Source of the DNA: Deinococcus aquatilis DSM 23025 | GTDB lineage: Bacteria; Deinococcota; Deinococci; Deinococcales; Deinococcaceae | Reading direction: 5' to 3' | Assembly: GCF_000378445.1 (NCBI RefSeq) | Contig: NZ_KB899708.1 | Span: forward strand, 40,442-104,441 | Length of the DNA stretch: 64,000 bases | Shown here: piece after piece, positions 1 through 8,520 of the stretch | Position numbering within the stretch: the stretch's first letter is position 1 | Layout of the letters: each line of letters opens with the position of its first letter | Position numbers and translations under genes: made by a program | Notes under the pieces: model-generated | Seen by the model: the letters and a program-made list of their open reading frames with translations, nothing else | Database searches by the model: none | Told to the model about the DNA's origin: nothing

Positions 1-297
1 CGTCTGCGTGCGTATCTCTACGCATGGTGCATCGCGGGCAGCGCCATCGCCGTGTCGTTGGCAGTTCCGGCACTGCTGGGCGCGGCGGGGTGGCTGTCCG
101 TATGGAGATGGGCGCACACCGCCTCCGCACTCTGGCCCCCACCAGCAATCCACAGCTTCACGGCGTTGCAAGGCTTGGCCTTTTTGCTCGATACCGTACT
201 TTTTTTTCTGTTGAGTGTCTGGGCTTGGCAAGTGGCGGGCTACGCCTTTACGGTGGCGCTTTACGGGGGTCAAGCTCAAGGTAACTCTCTAGATTGA
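1..297 (+). CDS. C-terminal end of a membrane protein (cut by window edge)
   Basis: Frame 1 is open from the first base to a TGA at 295-297, giving the last 98 residues of a protein whose start lies outside the window. Two long hydrophobic stretches are visible, one near residues 10-35 and one near residues 55-90, the second rich in Phe, Leu and Trp. They look like two transmembrane helices close to the C terminus. I recognise no family. The stop codon overlaps the -10 box of the next gene. Confidence 0.6.
   Translation, partial: RLRAYLYAWCIAGSAIAVSLAVPALLGAAGWLSVWRWAHTASALWPPPAIHSFTALQGLAFLLDTVLFFLLSVWAWQVAGYAFTVALYGGQAQGNSLD
290..295 (+). promoter_or_regulatory. -10 box TAGATT, leaderless type
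   Basis: TAGATT is followed by exactly 6 nt and then the ATG at 302, and there is no Shine-Dalgarno sequence. The spacing predicts transcription starting at or next to the start codon. Confidence 0.6.
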
Positions 298-301
298 GAC
301 C

Positions 302-826
302 ATGACTCCCACCCTTATCGTCTTTTCTGGCCTGCCCGGTTCGGGTAAATCTACGCTGGCGCTGGGACTGGCAGCCCACCTGAACGCTGCGTACCTACGC
401 CTGGACACGATCGAAGCGGCGCTGCTGAATGCGGGTCTGCCGTCGGTAGGAATTGAAGGCTACGCGGTGGCCTACGCTCTGGCTGCCGATGCGTTGCGGC
501 TGGGGCAAACGGTGGTGGCCGACTGCGTAAATCCCCTGACCGTGACGCGGGAAGCATGGCAGGCGGTGGCGCGAAATATGTCCAGCCGAATGCTGGACCT
601 GGAGGTGATCTGTTCGGACAGACAGGAGCATCGGCGGCGGGTGGAAACGCGGCAGGCCGATGAGAGCAACTGGGCCGGACGCTGGACACCGCCCACCTGG
701 GAAACGGTGACGCGGCACGACTACGAACCGTGGGCCTCGGCCCGCACGGTTATTGATACAGCCCGCGGCGAACAGGCAGAACTTCTGGCAAGCGTGCTGG
801 CGTTGGTGCAAAATCCTGCCAGATGA
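302..826 (+). CDS. AAA/P-loop kinase-like ATPase (first of a tandem pair)
   Basis: This 174-residue protein starts with a Walker A loop, GLPGSGKST, at about residues 10-18, typical of small P-loop kinases of the zeta-toxin/gluconate-kinase type. A central stretch VVADCVNPLT fits a Walker B-like strand, and an Arg-rich lid (about residues 110-125, with QEHRRRVETR) fits phosphoryl transfer. The small-molecule substrate cannot be told from sequence. Its TGA overlaps the ATG of the next, similar gene (ATGA at 823-826), so the two are translationally coupled. They are probably an old tandem duplication. Confidence 0.8.
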   Translation: MTPTLIVFSGLPGSGKSTLALGLAAHLNAAYLRLDTIEAALLNAGLPSVGIEGYAVAYALAADALRLGQTVVADCVNPLTVTREAWQAVARNMSSRMLDLEVICSDRQEHRRRVETRQADESNWAGRWTPPTWETVTRHDYEPWASARTVIDTARGEQAELLASVLALVQNPAR

Positions 827-1368
827 CCCCCACCCTACTTGTTGTTTCTGGCCTCCCCGCTTCCGGCAAAACGCAGTTGGGCACGCAATTGGCCGCCCAC
901 CTGCACTGGCCCAACGTGACCAAGGACGACTACAAGCAAATTCTTTACGAGGGTTTGCCTGACCTCACCAACGCACAATCCGGCCCCCTCAGCTTCCGGC
1001 TGATGTACCACGTGGCAGGCGTAACGCTGGCAGCGGGAATAAATACAGTGCTGGAAACGCATTTTTATCTGGGCCTCGGTGAAAAGAATATTCAGGCGTT
1101 GGCACAGGCACACGGAGCACGGCTGGTACAGATTTTTTGCCATGCACCGCTAGACGAACTGGCGCGGCGGCATGCGGCGCGGGTGGCGTCCGGCCTGCGC
1201 CCACACATCGACCATGCTTCTCTGGATCATTACAATCTGCCCGCCCATTGCTGCCATACCCCGCTGGACCTGGCCGCGCCGCTGCTGCGGGTGGACACGA
1301 CCCAGCCGGTAGAGGTGGCAGCCATTGCGGATTGGGTCAGGTCGGCTGCTTGGTCGCCTGTGGACTGA
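823..1368 (+). CDS. AAA/P-loop kinase-like ATPase (second of a tandem pair)
   Basis: The 181-residue product has Walker A GLPASGKT at about residues 9-16, followed by a K-D-D-Y segment like the substrate-binding part of zeta-toxin/chloramphenicol-phosphotransferase-type kinases. An Arg-rich lid lies near residues 115-125 (ARRHAARV). It overlaps the preceding kinase gene by 4 nt. Its 3' end overlaps the 3' end of the convergent transporter gene by 32 nt. It shares the length and N-terminal pattern of its neighbour but has diverged well beyond a recent copy. The substrate is unknown. Confidence 0.8.
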   Translation: MTPTLLVVSGLPASGKTQLGTQLAAHLHWPNVTKDDYKQILYEGLPDLTNAQSGPLSFRLMYHVAGVTLAAGINTVLETHFYLGLGEKNIQALAQAHGARLVQIFCHAPLDELARRHAARVASGLRPHIDHASLDHYNLPAHCCHTPLDLAAPLLRVDTTQPVEVAAIADWVRSAAWSPVD

Positions 1369-2608
1369 CTGGAGTTGCCGCCTCCGCCCTGGCCCGCGCC
1401 ATCCGCCCCTCTGCCGCATGTAGCGCCAGCCCCGCCAGAATGCCCCAAAAGGCCGCGCCGATGCCCAGCAAAGACACGCCGCTGAGGGTCACGACCAGCA
1501 CGGCGGGGGCGGCCAGCGTCCCCGGAGCCTCGCGCAGTCCGGCCTGCAACGAGGTGCCAATGGCCGCCAGCAACGCCAAACCTGCCAGTGCCGAAATCGC
1601 CTCGGCGGGCAGCAGCGCCATCAGGCTCAGGAAGGTTCCGGCACACAGCCCCAGCAGGATATAAAACACGCCTGCCCACACCGCCGCCGTGTAACGCCGC
1701 GCCGGGTCGGGGTGCGCTTCGGGGCCGCTGACGATGTTGGCAAGCAGCGCCGCCAGGGTCAGGTTGTGGCAGCCCACCAGCGCCGCACCCACCGACGCCA
1801 CCCCGCAGGCCCGGATGATGGGCGCGGGGGCGGGGGAATATCCGGCCACCTTGAGGGTAGAAAATCCCGGCACGAACTGTCCGGTAAAGGCCAGCAGGGT
1901 CAGCGGCAGGGCCAGATTCAGCGTGGCCTGCCACGAAAACTGCGGGGCCACCACCTGCGGCACGGTCAGGGCGAGGTGAACCGGAGCGGAATGCAGCAGC
2001 CCCAGCGCGGCGCTGGCCGCCACACCCACCACCAGCACGCCCGCCACCGCCCAGCGCGGCGAAAAGTGGCGCAGCAAAAAGTAGGTGACGATCATCAGCC
2101 CCACCAGCGCGGGTTCTTTGCCAAATGCCTGCACCGCCCGGAAGCCGAACGGCAGCAAAATCGCGGCGTTCAGCGCGGCAGCGAGGTGCATCGGAATGCG
2201 CTCGATCAGGTGGGTCAGGGGGCGAAACGTGCCCAGCAAGATGACCAGCACGGCAGAAATCAGGAACGCGCCCACAGCCTGCGGAAAGGGAATGCCGGGA
2301 AGGGCCGTGGCTAGGAACGCGATACCGGGAGTGGACCATGTACTGAGAATGGGCATCCGCGTTCGCAGGCTCAGGTAAATGCTGACCACACCGCACAGCA
2401 CCGTCGATCCCCAGACCCACGACATCACGGTGCCGGAACCGAGGTGGGCACTGTCGGCCACGGCGTACACCAGCACGGTGGGGCCAGCGAAGCCGATCAG
2501 AATGGCGATCAGGCCAGTCAGGGCGGCCTGAGGGCTGGAATCTTGCCAGAATTGGCGCAGGCTGGCAGGACGGGGCAAAACGGGAGCGCTGTGCATAGAG
2601 TTGGGCAT
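1337..2608 (-). CDS. BenE-family (benzoate/H+ symporter-like) membrane transporter
   Basis: This 423-residue, strongly hydrophobic protein has about ten to twelve predicted transmembrane helices. It resembles the BenE family of proton-coupled aromatic acid carriers in length and in motifs such as the N-terminal WQDSSPQAAL and the later TPGIAFLATALPG region. I chose ATG 2608 because a GGAGGC Shine-Dalgarno lies just upstream; an in-frame codon at 2665 would put the start inside the operator region. It is divergent from a MocR-type regulator with four operator-like repeats between them, so it is probably that regulator's target. The true substrate may not be benzoate. Confidence 0.8.
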   Translation of the reverse strand: MPNSMHSAPVLPRPASLRQFWQDSSPQAALTGLIAILIGFAGPTVLVYAVADSAHLGSGTVMSWVWGSTVLCGVVSIYLSLRTRMPILSTWSTPGIAFLATALPGIPFPQAVGAFLISAVLVILLGTFRPLTHLIERIPMHLAAALNAAILLPFGFRAVQAFGKEPALVGLMIVTYFLLRHFSPRWAVAGVLVVGVAASAALGLLHSAPVHLALTVPQVVAPQFSWQATLNLALPLTLLAFTGQFVPGFSTLKVAGYSPAPAPIIRACGVASVGAALVGCHNLTLAALLANIVSGPEAHPDPARRYTAAVWAGVFYILLGLCAGTFLSLMALLPAEAISALAGLALLAAIGTSLQAGLREAPGTLAAPAVLVVTLSGVSLLGIGAAFWGILAGLALHAAEGRMARARAEAATPVSPQATKQPT

Positions 2609-2620
2609 AGAAAAGCCTCC

Positions 2621-2725
2621 AAGTGGTCTGAGTGTGGCAGGCCAATGGACTGAACGGCAGAGCAACTTGGGCCAGAATTGGACTGAAGTAAGCAGGCCAG
2701 TTAGACAACCACCACAATTGGACTG
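2621..2725. promoter_or_regulatory. Four TGG(A/T)CTG repeats: probable MocR operator
   Basis: Four same-strand copies occur between the divergent genes: TGGTCTG at 2624-2630 and TGGACTG at 2646-2652, 2679-2685 and 2719-2725. Three carry AAT or AATT in front. The start-to-start distances are 22, 33 and 40 bp. The last copy ends one base before the -10 box of the regulator gene, and the first lies next to the transporter's Shine-Dalgarno. MocR/PdxR regulators are known to bind directly repeated sites with a GTGG(A/T)CT-like core, so autoregulation and control of the transporter are likely. Confidence 0.65.
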
Positions 2726-2726
2726 C

Positions 2727-2732
2727 TACACT
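2727..2732 (+). promoter_or_regulatory. -10 box TACACT, leaderless type
   Basis: TACACT stands 6 nt before the ATG at 2739 of the MocR gene, with no Shine-Dalgarno. It abuts the fourth operator repeat, which places bound repressor over the polymerase site. Confidence 0.65.
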
Positions 2733-2738
2733 TCCGGG

Positions 2739-4199
2739 ATGCCGCCCACCCCCCGTCTTTCCGCCGACGCACCGAATTGGGCGACCCTGCTGGCCCACTG
2801 GCGCACGGGGCAGGGGCCGCTGCACATGCGCCTGAGTGCTGCGCTGCGGGCCTGTATCCACGCGGGCGACCTCGGCCCCGGCGACGCGCTGCCCGCCGAA
2901 CGCACACTGGCCGAACTGCTGCTGGTCAGCCGAAGTACGGTGGTTACGGCGATAGGGGCGCTGGAGGAAGAGGGCTGGGTCACGCGGCGGCAGGGCAGCG
3001 GAACGCATGTGGCCGCCACCGCCCCGCGCCGTGCCGAGGTGCTGACGCTCCGTACGCCCGTCACGCCCGCACGTCCGGCCCACCTGACCGCCAGCGCCCT
3101 GCCCGCCGAACTTGACCTGACCATCGCCGTGCCCAGCCTCACCGAAGCTCAGCGCCAGCAGTTGCAGGCCGCCAGCGCCGACGCCTTCCGCGATTCTCTG
3201 TACTACCCGCTGGGTTTGCCGGAACTCCGGGCACATCTGGCCGCCGGGTACACCCATCAGGGCCTGCCCACCACGCCCGAGCAGGTGATCATCACCAACG
3301 GCGCACAGCAGGCCATTTCGGTCATTGCGGGTGCCCTGTTGCGCCGGGGCGACGCGGCCCTGCTGGAAACGCCCACCTATTTCGGGGCCATCGACGTGTT
3401 CCGGGCAGCGGGGGCAACGCTGCTGGGAGTTCCTGTAACACCCCACGGCGTGGAGCCGGAAGCCGTGGCCGCCGCCATTCGCACGGGGTCGCCCCGGCTG
3501 GCCTTCCTGACACCTACCTTTCAGAATCCGACTGGAACGGTGTTGCCTGCCCACGCCCGCGAACTTCTGGCGGCGCAGATCATGGACGCGGGCCTGCCCA
3601 CCATAGAAGACGACACGCTGATCGATCTGGGATTCGGCCCGGACCGCCTGCCGCCGCGCCTCTCGGCCTACGCGCCGGAGGGCCAGATCATCAATGTGGG
3701 ATCGCTGAGCAAGCTGTACTGGGCGGGCCTGCGGGTGGGCTGGATGCGGGTGCCCCGGCCCCTGCTGGCGCAACTGGCTCAGGCCAAAACCCTGGCCGAT
3801 TTCGGGTCGTCGCTGCCCGCACAGGCCATTGCCCTGAAGCTGCTGGCCGATCTGCCGGGGCTGCGCCAAACCCGCCGCGCCACCGTGACTCCGGCCCGTG
3901 ACCTGCTGGTGCGCCTGCTGCGCGAACACCTTCCCGACTGGAGCTTCACGGTTCCGGCAGGCGGGCAGTTCCTGTGGGTCGAATTGCCCACACCGCACGT
4001 CACGGCCTTTACCCTGTTTGCTCAGAGCTACGGCCTGCGCCTCTTTCCGGGGGCGTCTATGGGCATCCAGCCCCTGCCCGATACCTTTTTACGCATTCCC
4101 TTTACCCTGCCCACCGAACACCTGCCCGAAGCCGTACGGCGGCTGGCGCAGGCATGGCAGGCGTACCGGGCGCGGGGGGGCGCGGCGCGGCTGGCCTAG
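2739..4199 (+). CDS. MocR-family regulator (GntR-type wHTH fused to PLP aminotransferase domain)
   Basis: The 486-residue protein joins a winged helix-turn-helix (about residues 15-85, with LPAERTLAELLLVSRSTV) to a fold-type I aminotransferase domain (about residues 115-480). The PLP-domain motifs TFQNPTGT and SLSKLYWAGLRVGW are present, and the Lys in the second should form the Schiff base. MocR proteins use PLP or an amino-acid adduct as effector rather than acting as enzymes. I chose ATG 2739 because a TACACT box lies exactly 6 nt upstream and the GntR domain begins right after it. It is divergent from the BenE-like transporter. Confidence 0.9.
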   Translation: MPPTPRLSADAPNWATLLAHWRTGQGPLHMRLSAALRACIHAGDLGPGDALPAERTLAELLLVSRSTVVTAIGALEEEGWVTRRQGSGTHVAATAPRRAEVLTLRTPVTPARPAHLTASALPAELDLTIAVPSLTEAQRQQLQAASADAFRDSLYYPLGLPELRAHLAAGYTHQGLPTTPEQVIITNGAQQAISVIAGALLRRGDAALLETPTYFGAIDVFRAAGATLLGVPVTPHGVEPEAVAAAIRTGSPRLAFLTPTFQNPTGTVLPAHARELLAAQIMDAGLPTIEDDTLIDLGFGPDRLPPRLSAYAPEGQIINVGSLSKLYWAGLRVGWMRVPRPLLAQLAQAKTLADFGSSLPAQAIALKLLADLPGLRQTRRATVTPARDLLVRLLREHLPDWSFTVPAGGQFLWVELPTPHVTAFTLFAQSYGLRLFPGASMGIQPLPDTFLRIPFTLPTEHLPEAVRRLAQAWQAYRARGGAARLA

Positions 4200-4211
4200 G
4201 GGCGGTGAGCA

Positions 4212-4261
4212 GATCGTAGAACAGTGGACCGTGGTTCTGTCTTTCTCCACGTTCTACGATC
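4212..4261. repeat. Intergenic inverted repeat (family B)
   Basis: GATCGTAGAAC at 4212-4222 pairs perfectly with GTTCTACGATC at 4251-4261, and GTGGA at 4224-4228 pairs with TCCAC at 4246-4250, giving a 16-bp stem with one bulge. A second short hairpin (CCCCC/GGGGG) lies at 4289-4301. Together they may end the MocR transcript. The CCACTGTTCT text on the minus strand recalls the other family B repeats in the window. Confidence 0.6.
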
Positions 4262-4332
4262 CACCCTCCTTCTCACCCCCAACCTTCACCCCCAACGGGG
4301 GTAAACCCGTCAGAATTCCGTGAGAGGTGGTC

Positions 4333-5124
4333 ATGAATACTACGGGTCTGATGTTGTTGCGTTCTCCGGTGCTGGGCGTTCCACACGCGTTTACCACGCG
4401 GCGGGGGGGCGTATCGGCAGGAGTATTTGCCGCCCAGGATGGTGCGGGTCTTAATCTGGATGACCGCGAAGACAGTCCGGCAGACGTGGCCGAGAACCGC
4501 CGCCGTGTCACCGAGGCGCTGGGGTTTGGGGCAGAACAGGTGGCCCGCCTGAACCAGATTCACGGGCTAGACGTACTGGAAGCCCGGAGCGCAGGCGTGC
4601 AAACTGCCGATGCGCTGGTGTCGCGCACGCCGGGGCTGCTGCTGGCGATTGGCACGGCGGATTGCTACCCCCTCCTCCTGGCCGATGAAGATGCCGGAGT
4701 GATCGGCGCGGCCCACGCGGGCTGGAAGGGCACACTGGGCCAGATCGGGGCACGCACCGTAGAGGCCATGATCCGGCTGGGCGCGGCGGCGGGCAACATT
4801 AAGGCCGCCATTGGCCCCGGCATCTGCGGCGCACGGTATGAGGTGAGCGGGGATGTGGCCCAACAGTTCCGGGCGGCGGGCATGGCAGAAGCCGTGTTGC
4901 CTGTCGCCCCCGGCAGCGTTCATCTGGATCTGGCACAGGCCAACCGCGCCGGACTGCTGGCGGCGGGCCTGGACCCCGAACACATCTGGGTCAGCGGGCG
5001 GTGCAGCACCGAAGACGACTTCTATTCTTACCGGCGAGACTCGGGGCGCACCGGGCGGATGTGGGCCGTGATTGGCCTGCCCGCAGAGTTGGCCTCTTCT
5101 TCCGCGCAGGGATGGCCCGCATGA
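4333..5124 (+). CDS. pgeF: PgeF/YfiH laccase-domain protein (peptidoglycan editing factor)
   Basis: The 263-residue protein belongs to the laccase-domain (DUF152) family. It carries the three expected metal/active-site elements: His in NQIHG, Cys in GTADCYPLLL and His in AAHAGWKG. E. coli PgeF removes wrongly incorporated amino acids from cell-wall precursors; related proteins were described as polyphenol oxidases or adenosine-processing enzymes, so the exact substrate is open. I chose ATG 4333 over GTG 4327 because GAGAGG is then at normal spacing. The stop overlaps the start of yqeG (ATGA at 5121-5124). Confidence 0.87.
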   Translation: MNTTGLMLLRSPVLGVPHAFTTRRGGVSAGVFAAQDGAGLNLDDREDSPADVAENRRRVTEALGFGAEQVARLNQIHGLDVLEARSAGVQTADALVSRTPGLLLAIGTADCYPLLLADEDAGVIGAAHAGWKGTLGQIGARTVEAMIRLGAAAGNIKAAIGPGICGARYEVSGDVAQQFRAAGMAEAVLPVAPGSVHLDLAQANRAGLLAAGLDPEHIWVSGRCSTEDDFYSYRRDSGRTGRMWAVIGLPAELASSSAQGWPA

Positions 5125-5663
5125 GCGGCTCACCTCGCCCCTCCTTCTTGCGGCGCAGTCTGCTGCGGCCCCGCGACGTGTTGCCGCACATCCACGACAT
5201 CACCCCCGAATTTCTGGCCGAACGCGGGCTACACGGCCTGCTGCTGGACCTCGACAACACCATGATTCCCTACGGCAGCTACGAGGAACGTGCCGACGTG
5301 ATGGCGTGGGCAGCGAGCCTGCGGCGCAGCGGCATTCGGCTGTACATGCTGAGCAATGCCACGGGCAAACGCGCCCGCTTCTGGATGGAAAAACTGGGAT
5401 TTGAGGGCGCAGAGGGCGTGGGCATGGCCGGAAAACCCCACCCCCGCGCCTACCGTGTGGCCCTGGCCCAGATGCAGTTGCCCGCGCATCAGGTGGGCAT
5501 GGTGGGCGACCAGCTGTTTACCGATGTGCTGGGCGGCAACCTCAACGGGATGCACACCATTCTGGTTCATCCGTTGGCGGGCAACTCCTTGCCTCATACC
5601 CGCATGGCCCGCACCCTGGAACGGGCGGTACTCAAACGCTACGGGCACGACTGGAAGGCCTGA
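5121..5663 (+). CDS. YqeG-family HAD-IIIA phosphatase
   Basis: The 180-residue product has HAD motif I DLDNTMIPY at about residues 38-46, a Ser/Asn motif II in MLSNATGKRARFW, Lys in MAGKPHPRAY and an acidic motif GDQLFTDVLG. This matches the YqeG family of small HAD phosphatases in both length and motif spacing. The physiological substrate is not established. I chose ATG 5121 for the 4-nt overlap with pgeF; ATG 5112 would add three residues. Confidence 0.85.
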   Translation: MSGSPRPSFLRRSLLRPRDVLPHIHDITPEFLAERGLHGLLLDLDNTMIPYGSYEERADVMAWAASLRRSGIRLYMLSNATGKRARFWMEKLGFEGAEGVGMAGKPHPRAYRVALAQMQLPAHQVGMVGDQLFTDVLGGNLNGMHTILVHPLAGNSLPHTRMARTLERAVLKRYGHDWKA

Positions 5664-5804
5664 CCATGCCCCCACCCCGGTCTCCCCTGTTCCGACCCTA
5701 CTTTGCTCCGCCTGTGCATTGCTGCCCAACCCATTTCCCGACACCCTGCCGATCTGGGCCTCTGCTTCTCAATTCGACCTTTATCCCTCACTGGAGGATT
5801 AATT

Positions 5805-8474
5805 GTGGCTCTTTCTATTGGTGACCGGCGCTTAGGCGCAATCTTGCTCGAACAGGGGTATGTCAACGACTCCGACCTGCAACGCGCTCTGGTGCGGCAT
5901 GCCGAAATCGGGGGCCGTCTGGCCGATATTCTGATCGACACCGGACTGGTGGGCGAAAAACGCATTGCGCGGGCCATCGAAGAAGCCCTAGGTATTCCGC
6001 TGGTGAATCTGTTGGTGGTCACGCCAGAAGATGCGGCCCTGAAATCGGTGCGGGCGCAAACCGCGCTGACCTCTCAGGCATTCCCGTTTGCCATCGACGG
6101 CAGCACCCTGCGTGTGGCTCTGGTCGATCCATTGTCCAGCATGGCCCTAGAAGCCCTGGAAGACGACAGCGGCCTGATGATCGAGCCGTATCAGGCCCTG
6201 CGCGACCAGATCATGTGGGCCATGGCGACCCATTATCCCGAACTGGGTATCACGCCCGCCGAGCCTCTGGAGGTCAGCGACAGCAGCGGCGGCATGTTGG
6301 GCCAACGCCTGATGGGACGCGGCCTGATCAACGACGCGCAGTTACAGGTGGCGCTGGACGTGCAGCAACAGACGGGTGAGGCGTTGGGGGGCACCCTGAT
6401 TGCCCAGCAGATCATTACTGAAGACCAGCTGTACGAATCGCTGGCCGAGCAGACTGGCACGGTATACCTGCAAAATCCCCGTGATTTTCAGCCCACCGAG
6501 GACGTGTTGGGCAGTATGCTCCGGGCCGATGCACTGCGCCTGAACGCCGTACCAGTGGATGAATCTGAGCAGAGCGTGACGGTGGTCACCAGCGATCCGC
6601 GCAAGCGTGAAGATATCGAGGCGCTGGTGGGCCGCACCGTTCAGCTGATTTTGGCCAAGCCCAAAGACGTGGAAACGCTGATCGAGAGGTTCTATCCACA
6701 GCGGGGCCGTCTGGGCGAACAGATGGTGCAGCAGGGCACCCTGTCGCGGGCACAGTTGCGTGAGGCGCTGCATGTGCAGGCCCGCGAGGGCAAGGTCAAG
6801 CCGCTGGGCGAAGTGATTATGGAACTGGGCTTTGCCGGAGCCGACGAGATCGACACTGCCCTGCAAAAGCAAAACGCGGGGGGCGGCAGGCTCGAAGACA
6901 CGCTGGTGCAGTCGGGCAAGCTATCGCCGGAAATGCTGGCCCGCTCGCTGGCCGCGCAGCTCGGCTACGAATTCCTTGATCCGGTTCAGAATCCGCCCGA
7001 TTCCAAGGTGGCCCTGATGATCCCCGAAGGCACGGCCCGCCGCTACGGTGTGGTGCCGGTACGCCTCCAGAGCGAGTCGCTGGTCGTCGCCATGAAAGAC
7101 CCCCGCAACGTGTTCGCCCTCGACGATCTGAAACTGATCACCGGGCGCGACATCATTCCGGCGGTCATGGCCGAAAAAGACATCATTCGTCTGATCGAGC
7201 GCTATTTCGGCAACAAGGACATGGCGAACCTGAATCAGGAACTGGCGAACCTGTCCAGCAAGCGCGACAGCAAAAAACAAGAGGAAATGGATCTGTCGGT
7301 GGGTCTGGACGACAACGCCGTGGTACGCGTGGTGGACAACCTGATCCGCGAGGCGGCCCTGCAGGAAGCCAGCGATATCCACATCGAACCCACTGAAACG
7401 GCACTCCGTATCCGTTACCGCGTGGACGGCGTGTTGCGCGAGCAAAACGAGCTTCCCAAAGGCAGTGCCCAGAGCATCCTGGCCCGAATCAAGATCATGG
7501 GCAACCTCGATATTTCCGAGCGCCGCATTCCGCAAGACGGACGTGTTCGGTTCAAGAAGGGCAGCATCGACATCGACTTGCGACTGTCCACTCTGCCCAC
7601 CGTGTACGGCGAGAAAGCCGTGATGCGCCTCCTGCAGAAGGCCGCCAACATTCCCGAAGTCGAAAATCTGGGCTTTTCGGACTACAACTTCCCGCGCTTT
7701 CTGGATCTGATCGAAAAACCTTACGGCATCTTTCTGGTGACCGGGCCGACGGGTTCGGGCAAATCGTTCACCAGCTTTTCTACTCTGAAGCGCATCGCCC
7801 GTCCCGAAAAGAACACGACCACCATTGAAGACCCGGTGGAATACGAAATTCCGGGCATCGTGCAGTCTCAGGTGAACCCGGTGGCGGGCATGACCTTTGC
7901 GCGGGCGCTGCGGGCCTTCCTTCGCCAGGATCCCGACATTATTTTCGTGGGGGAAATCCGGGACAGCGAGACCGCCAAAATTGCCGTAGAAGCTGCCCTC
8001 ACGGGCCATATGGTGCTGGCGACCCTGCACACCAACGACGCGCCCGGAGCCGTGACCCGTCTGGACGAGATGGGCGTGGAAGGCTTCAACATCGGTGCGT
8101 CGCTGATTGGAGTACTGGGGCAACGGCTGGTCCGCAAGGTGTGCCCCGACTGCAAAGCCCCCACCAACGCCGACCCGGAAGTTCTGCGCCGCCTCGGAAT
8201 TGCCGAACGCGATGTTCGCGGCGGCTCGCTGGTGCGCGGTGCGGGTTGCCCACGCTGCGGCGGCACTGGTTACAAGGGCCGAACTGGATTGCACGAATTG
8301 ATGGTGCTGGACGACGCCCTCAGAACCGCCATCGGAAGCGGCAAACCCGCCGTGGAACTGCGCGAAGTGGCGATGAACGAAAGCGGTATGCGAACCATGC
8401 GTCAAGACGGAATCGAAAAAGCCCTGAGGGGCATCACCACCCTGGAAGAAGTGCTGGCCGTCACGAGCAACTGA
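5805..8474 (+). CDS. pilF: Type IV pilus assembly ATPase PilF/PilB
   Basis: The start is GTG 5805, 7 nt after GGAGG, giving 889 residues. Three successive GspE/MshE N-terminal domains occupy roughly residues 1-490. Related triplicated domains bind cyclic di-GMP in Thermus PilF. The C-terminal ATPase carries Walker A GPTGSGKSF near residue 647, Walker B with DIIFVGEIRD near residue 707, a His box, and a four-cysteine zinc module (CPDC and CPRC, about residues 780-820). It powers pilus extension at the inner membrane and is needed for natural transformation in relatives. pilT follows after 46 nt. Confidence 0.94.
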   Translation: MALSIGDRRLGAILLEQGYVNDSDLQRALVRHAEIGGRLADILIDTGLVGEKRIARAIEEALGIPLVNLLVVTPEDAALKSVRAQTALTSQAFPFAIDGSTLRVALVDPLSSMALEALEDDSGLMIEPYQALRDQIMWAMATHYPELGITPAEPLEVSDSSGGMLGQRLMGRGLINDAQLQVALDVQQQTGEALGGTLIAQQIITEDQLYESLAEQTGTVYLQNPRDFQPTEDVLGSMLRADALRLNAVPVDESEQSVTVVTSDPRKREDIEALVGRTVQLILAKPKDVETLIERFYPQRGRLGEQMVQQGTLSRAQLREALHVQAREGKVKPLGEVIMELGFAGADEIDTALQKQNAGGGRLEDTLVQSGKLSPEMLARSLAAQLGYEFLDPVQNPPDSKVALMIPEGTARRYGVVPVRLQSESLVVAMKDPRNVFALDDLKLITGRDIIPAVMAEKDIIRLIERYFGNKDMANLNQELANLSSKRDSKKQEEMDLSVGLDDNAVVRVVDNLIREAALQEASDIHIEPTETALRIRYRVDGVLREQNELPKGSAQSILARIKIMGNLDISERRIPQDGRVRFKKGSIDIDLRLSTLPTVYGEKAVMRLLQKAANIPEVENLGFSDYNFPRFLDLIEKPYGIFLVTGPTGSGKSFTSFSTLKRIARPEKNTTTIEDPVEYEIPGIVQSQVNPVAGMTFARALRAFLRQDPDIIFVGEIRDSETAKIAVEAALTGHMVLATLHTNDAPGAVTRLDEMGVEGFNIGASLIGVLGQRLVRKVCPDCKAPTNADPEVLRRLGIAERDVRGGSLVRGAGCPRCGGTGYKGRTGLHELMVLDDALRTAIGSGKPAVELREVAMNESGMRTMRQDGIEKALRGITTLEEVLAVTSN

Positions 8475-8520
8475 ACCGACCTCCCCTCTCCCCTTCCTGC
8501 TTTCTCCACGAGGTTTCCCC

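Noticed and set aside
1230..3998. A 922-residue open frame on the minus strand across the BenE and MocR genes
   Set aside because: It is a shadow frame: low-complexity Arg/Gly/His-rich text with no domain. The real genes in the region have full family motifs.
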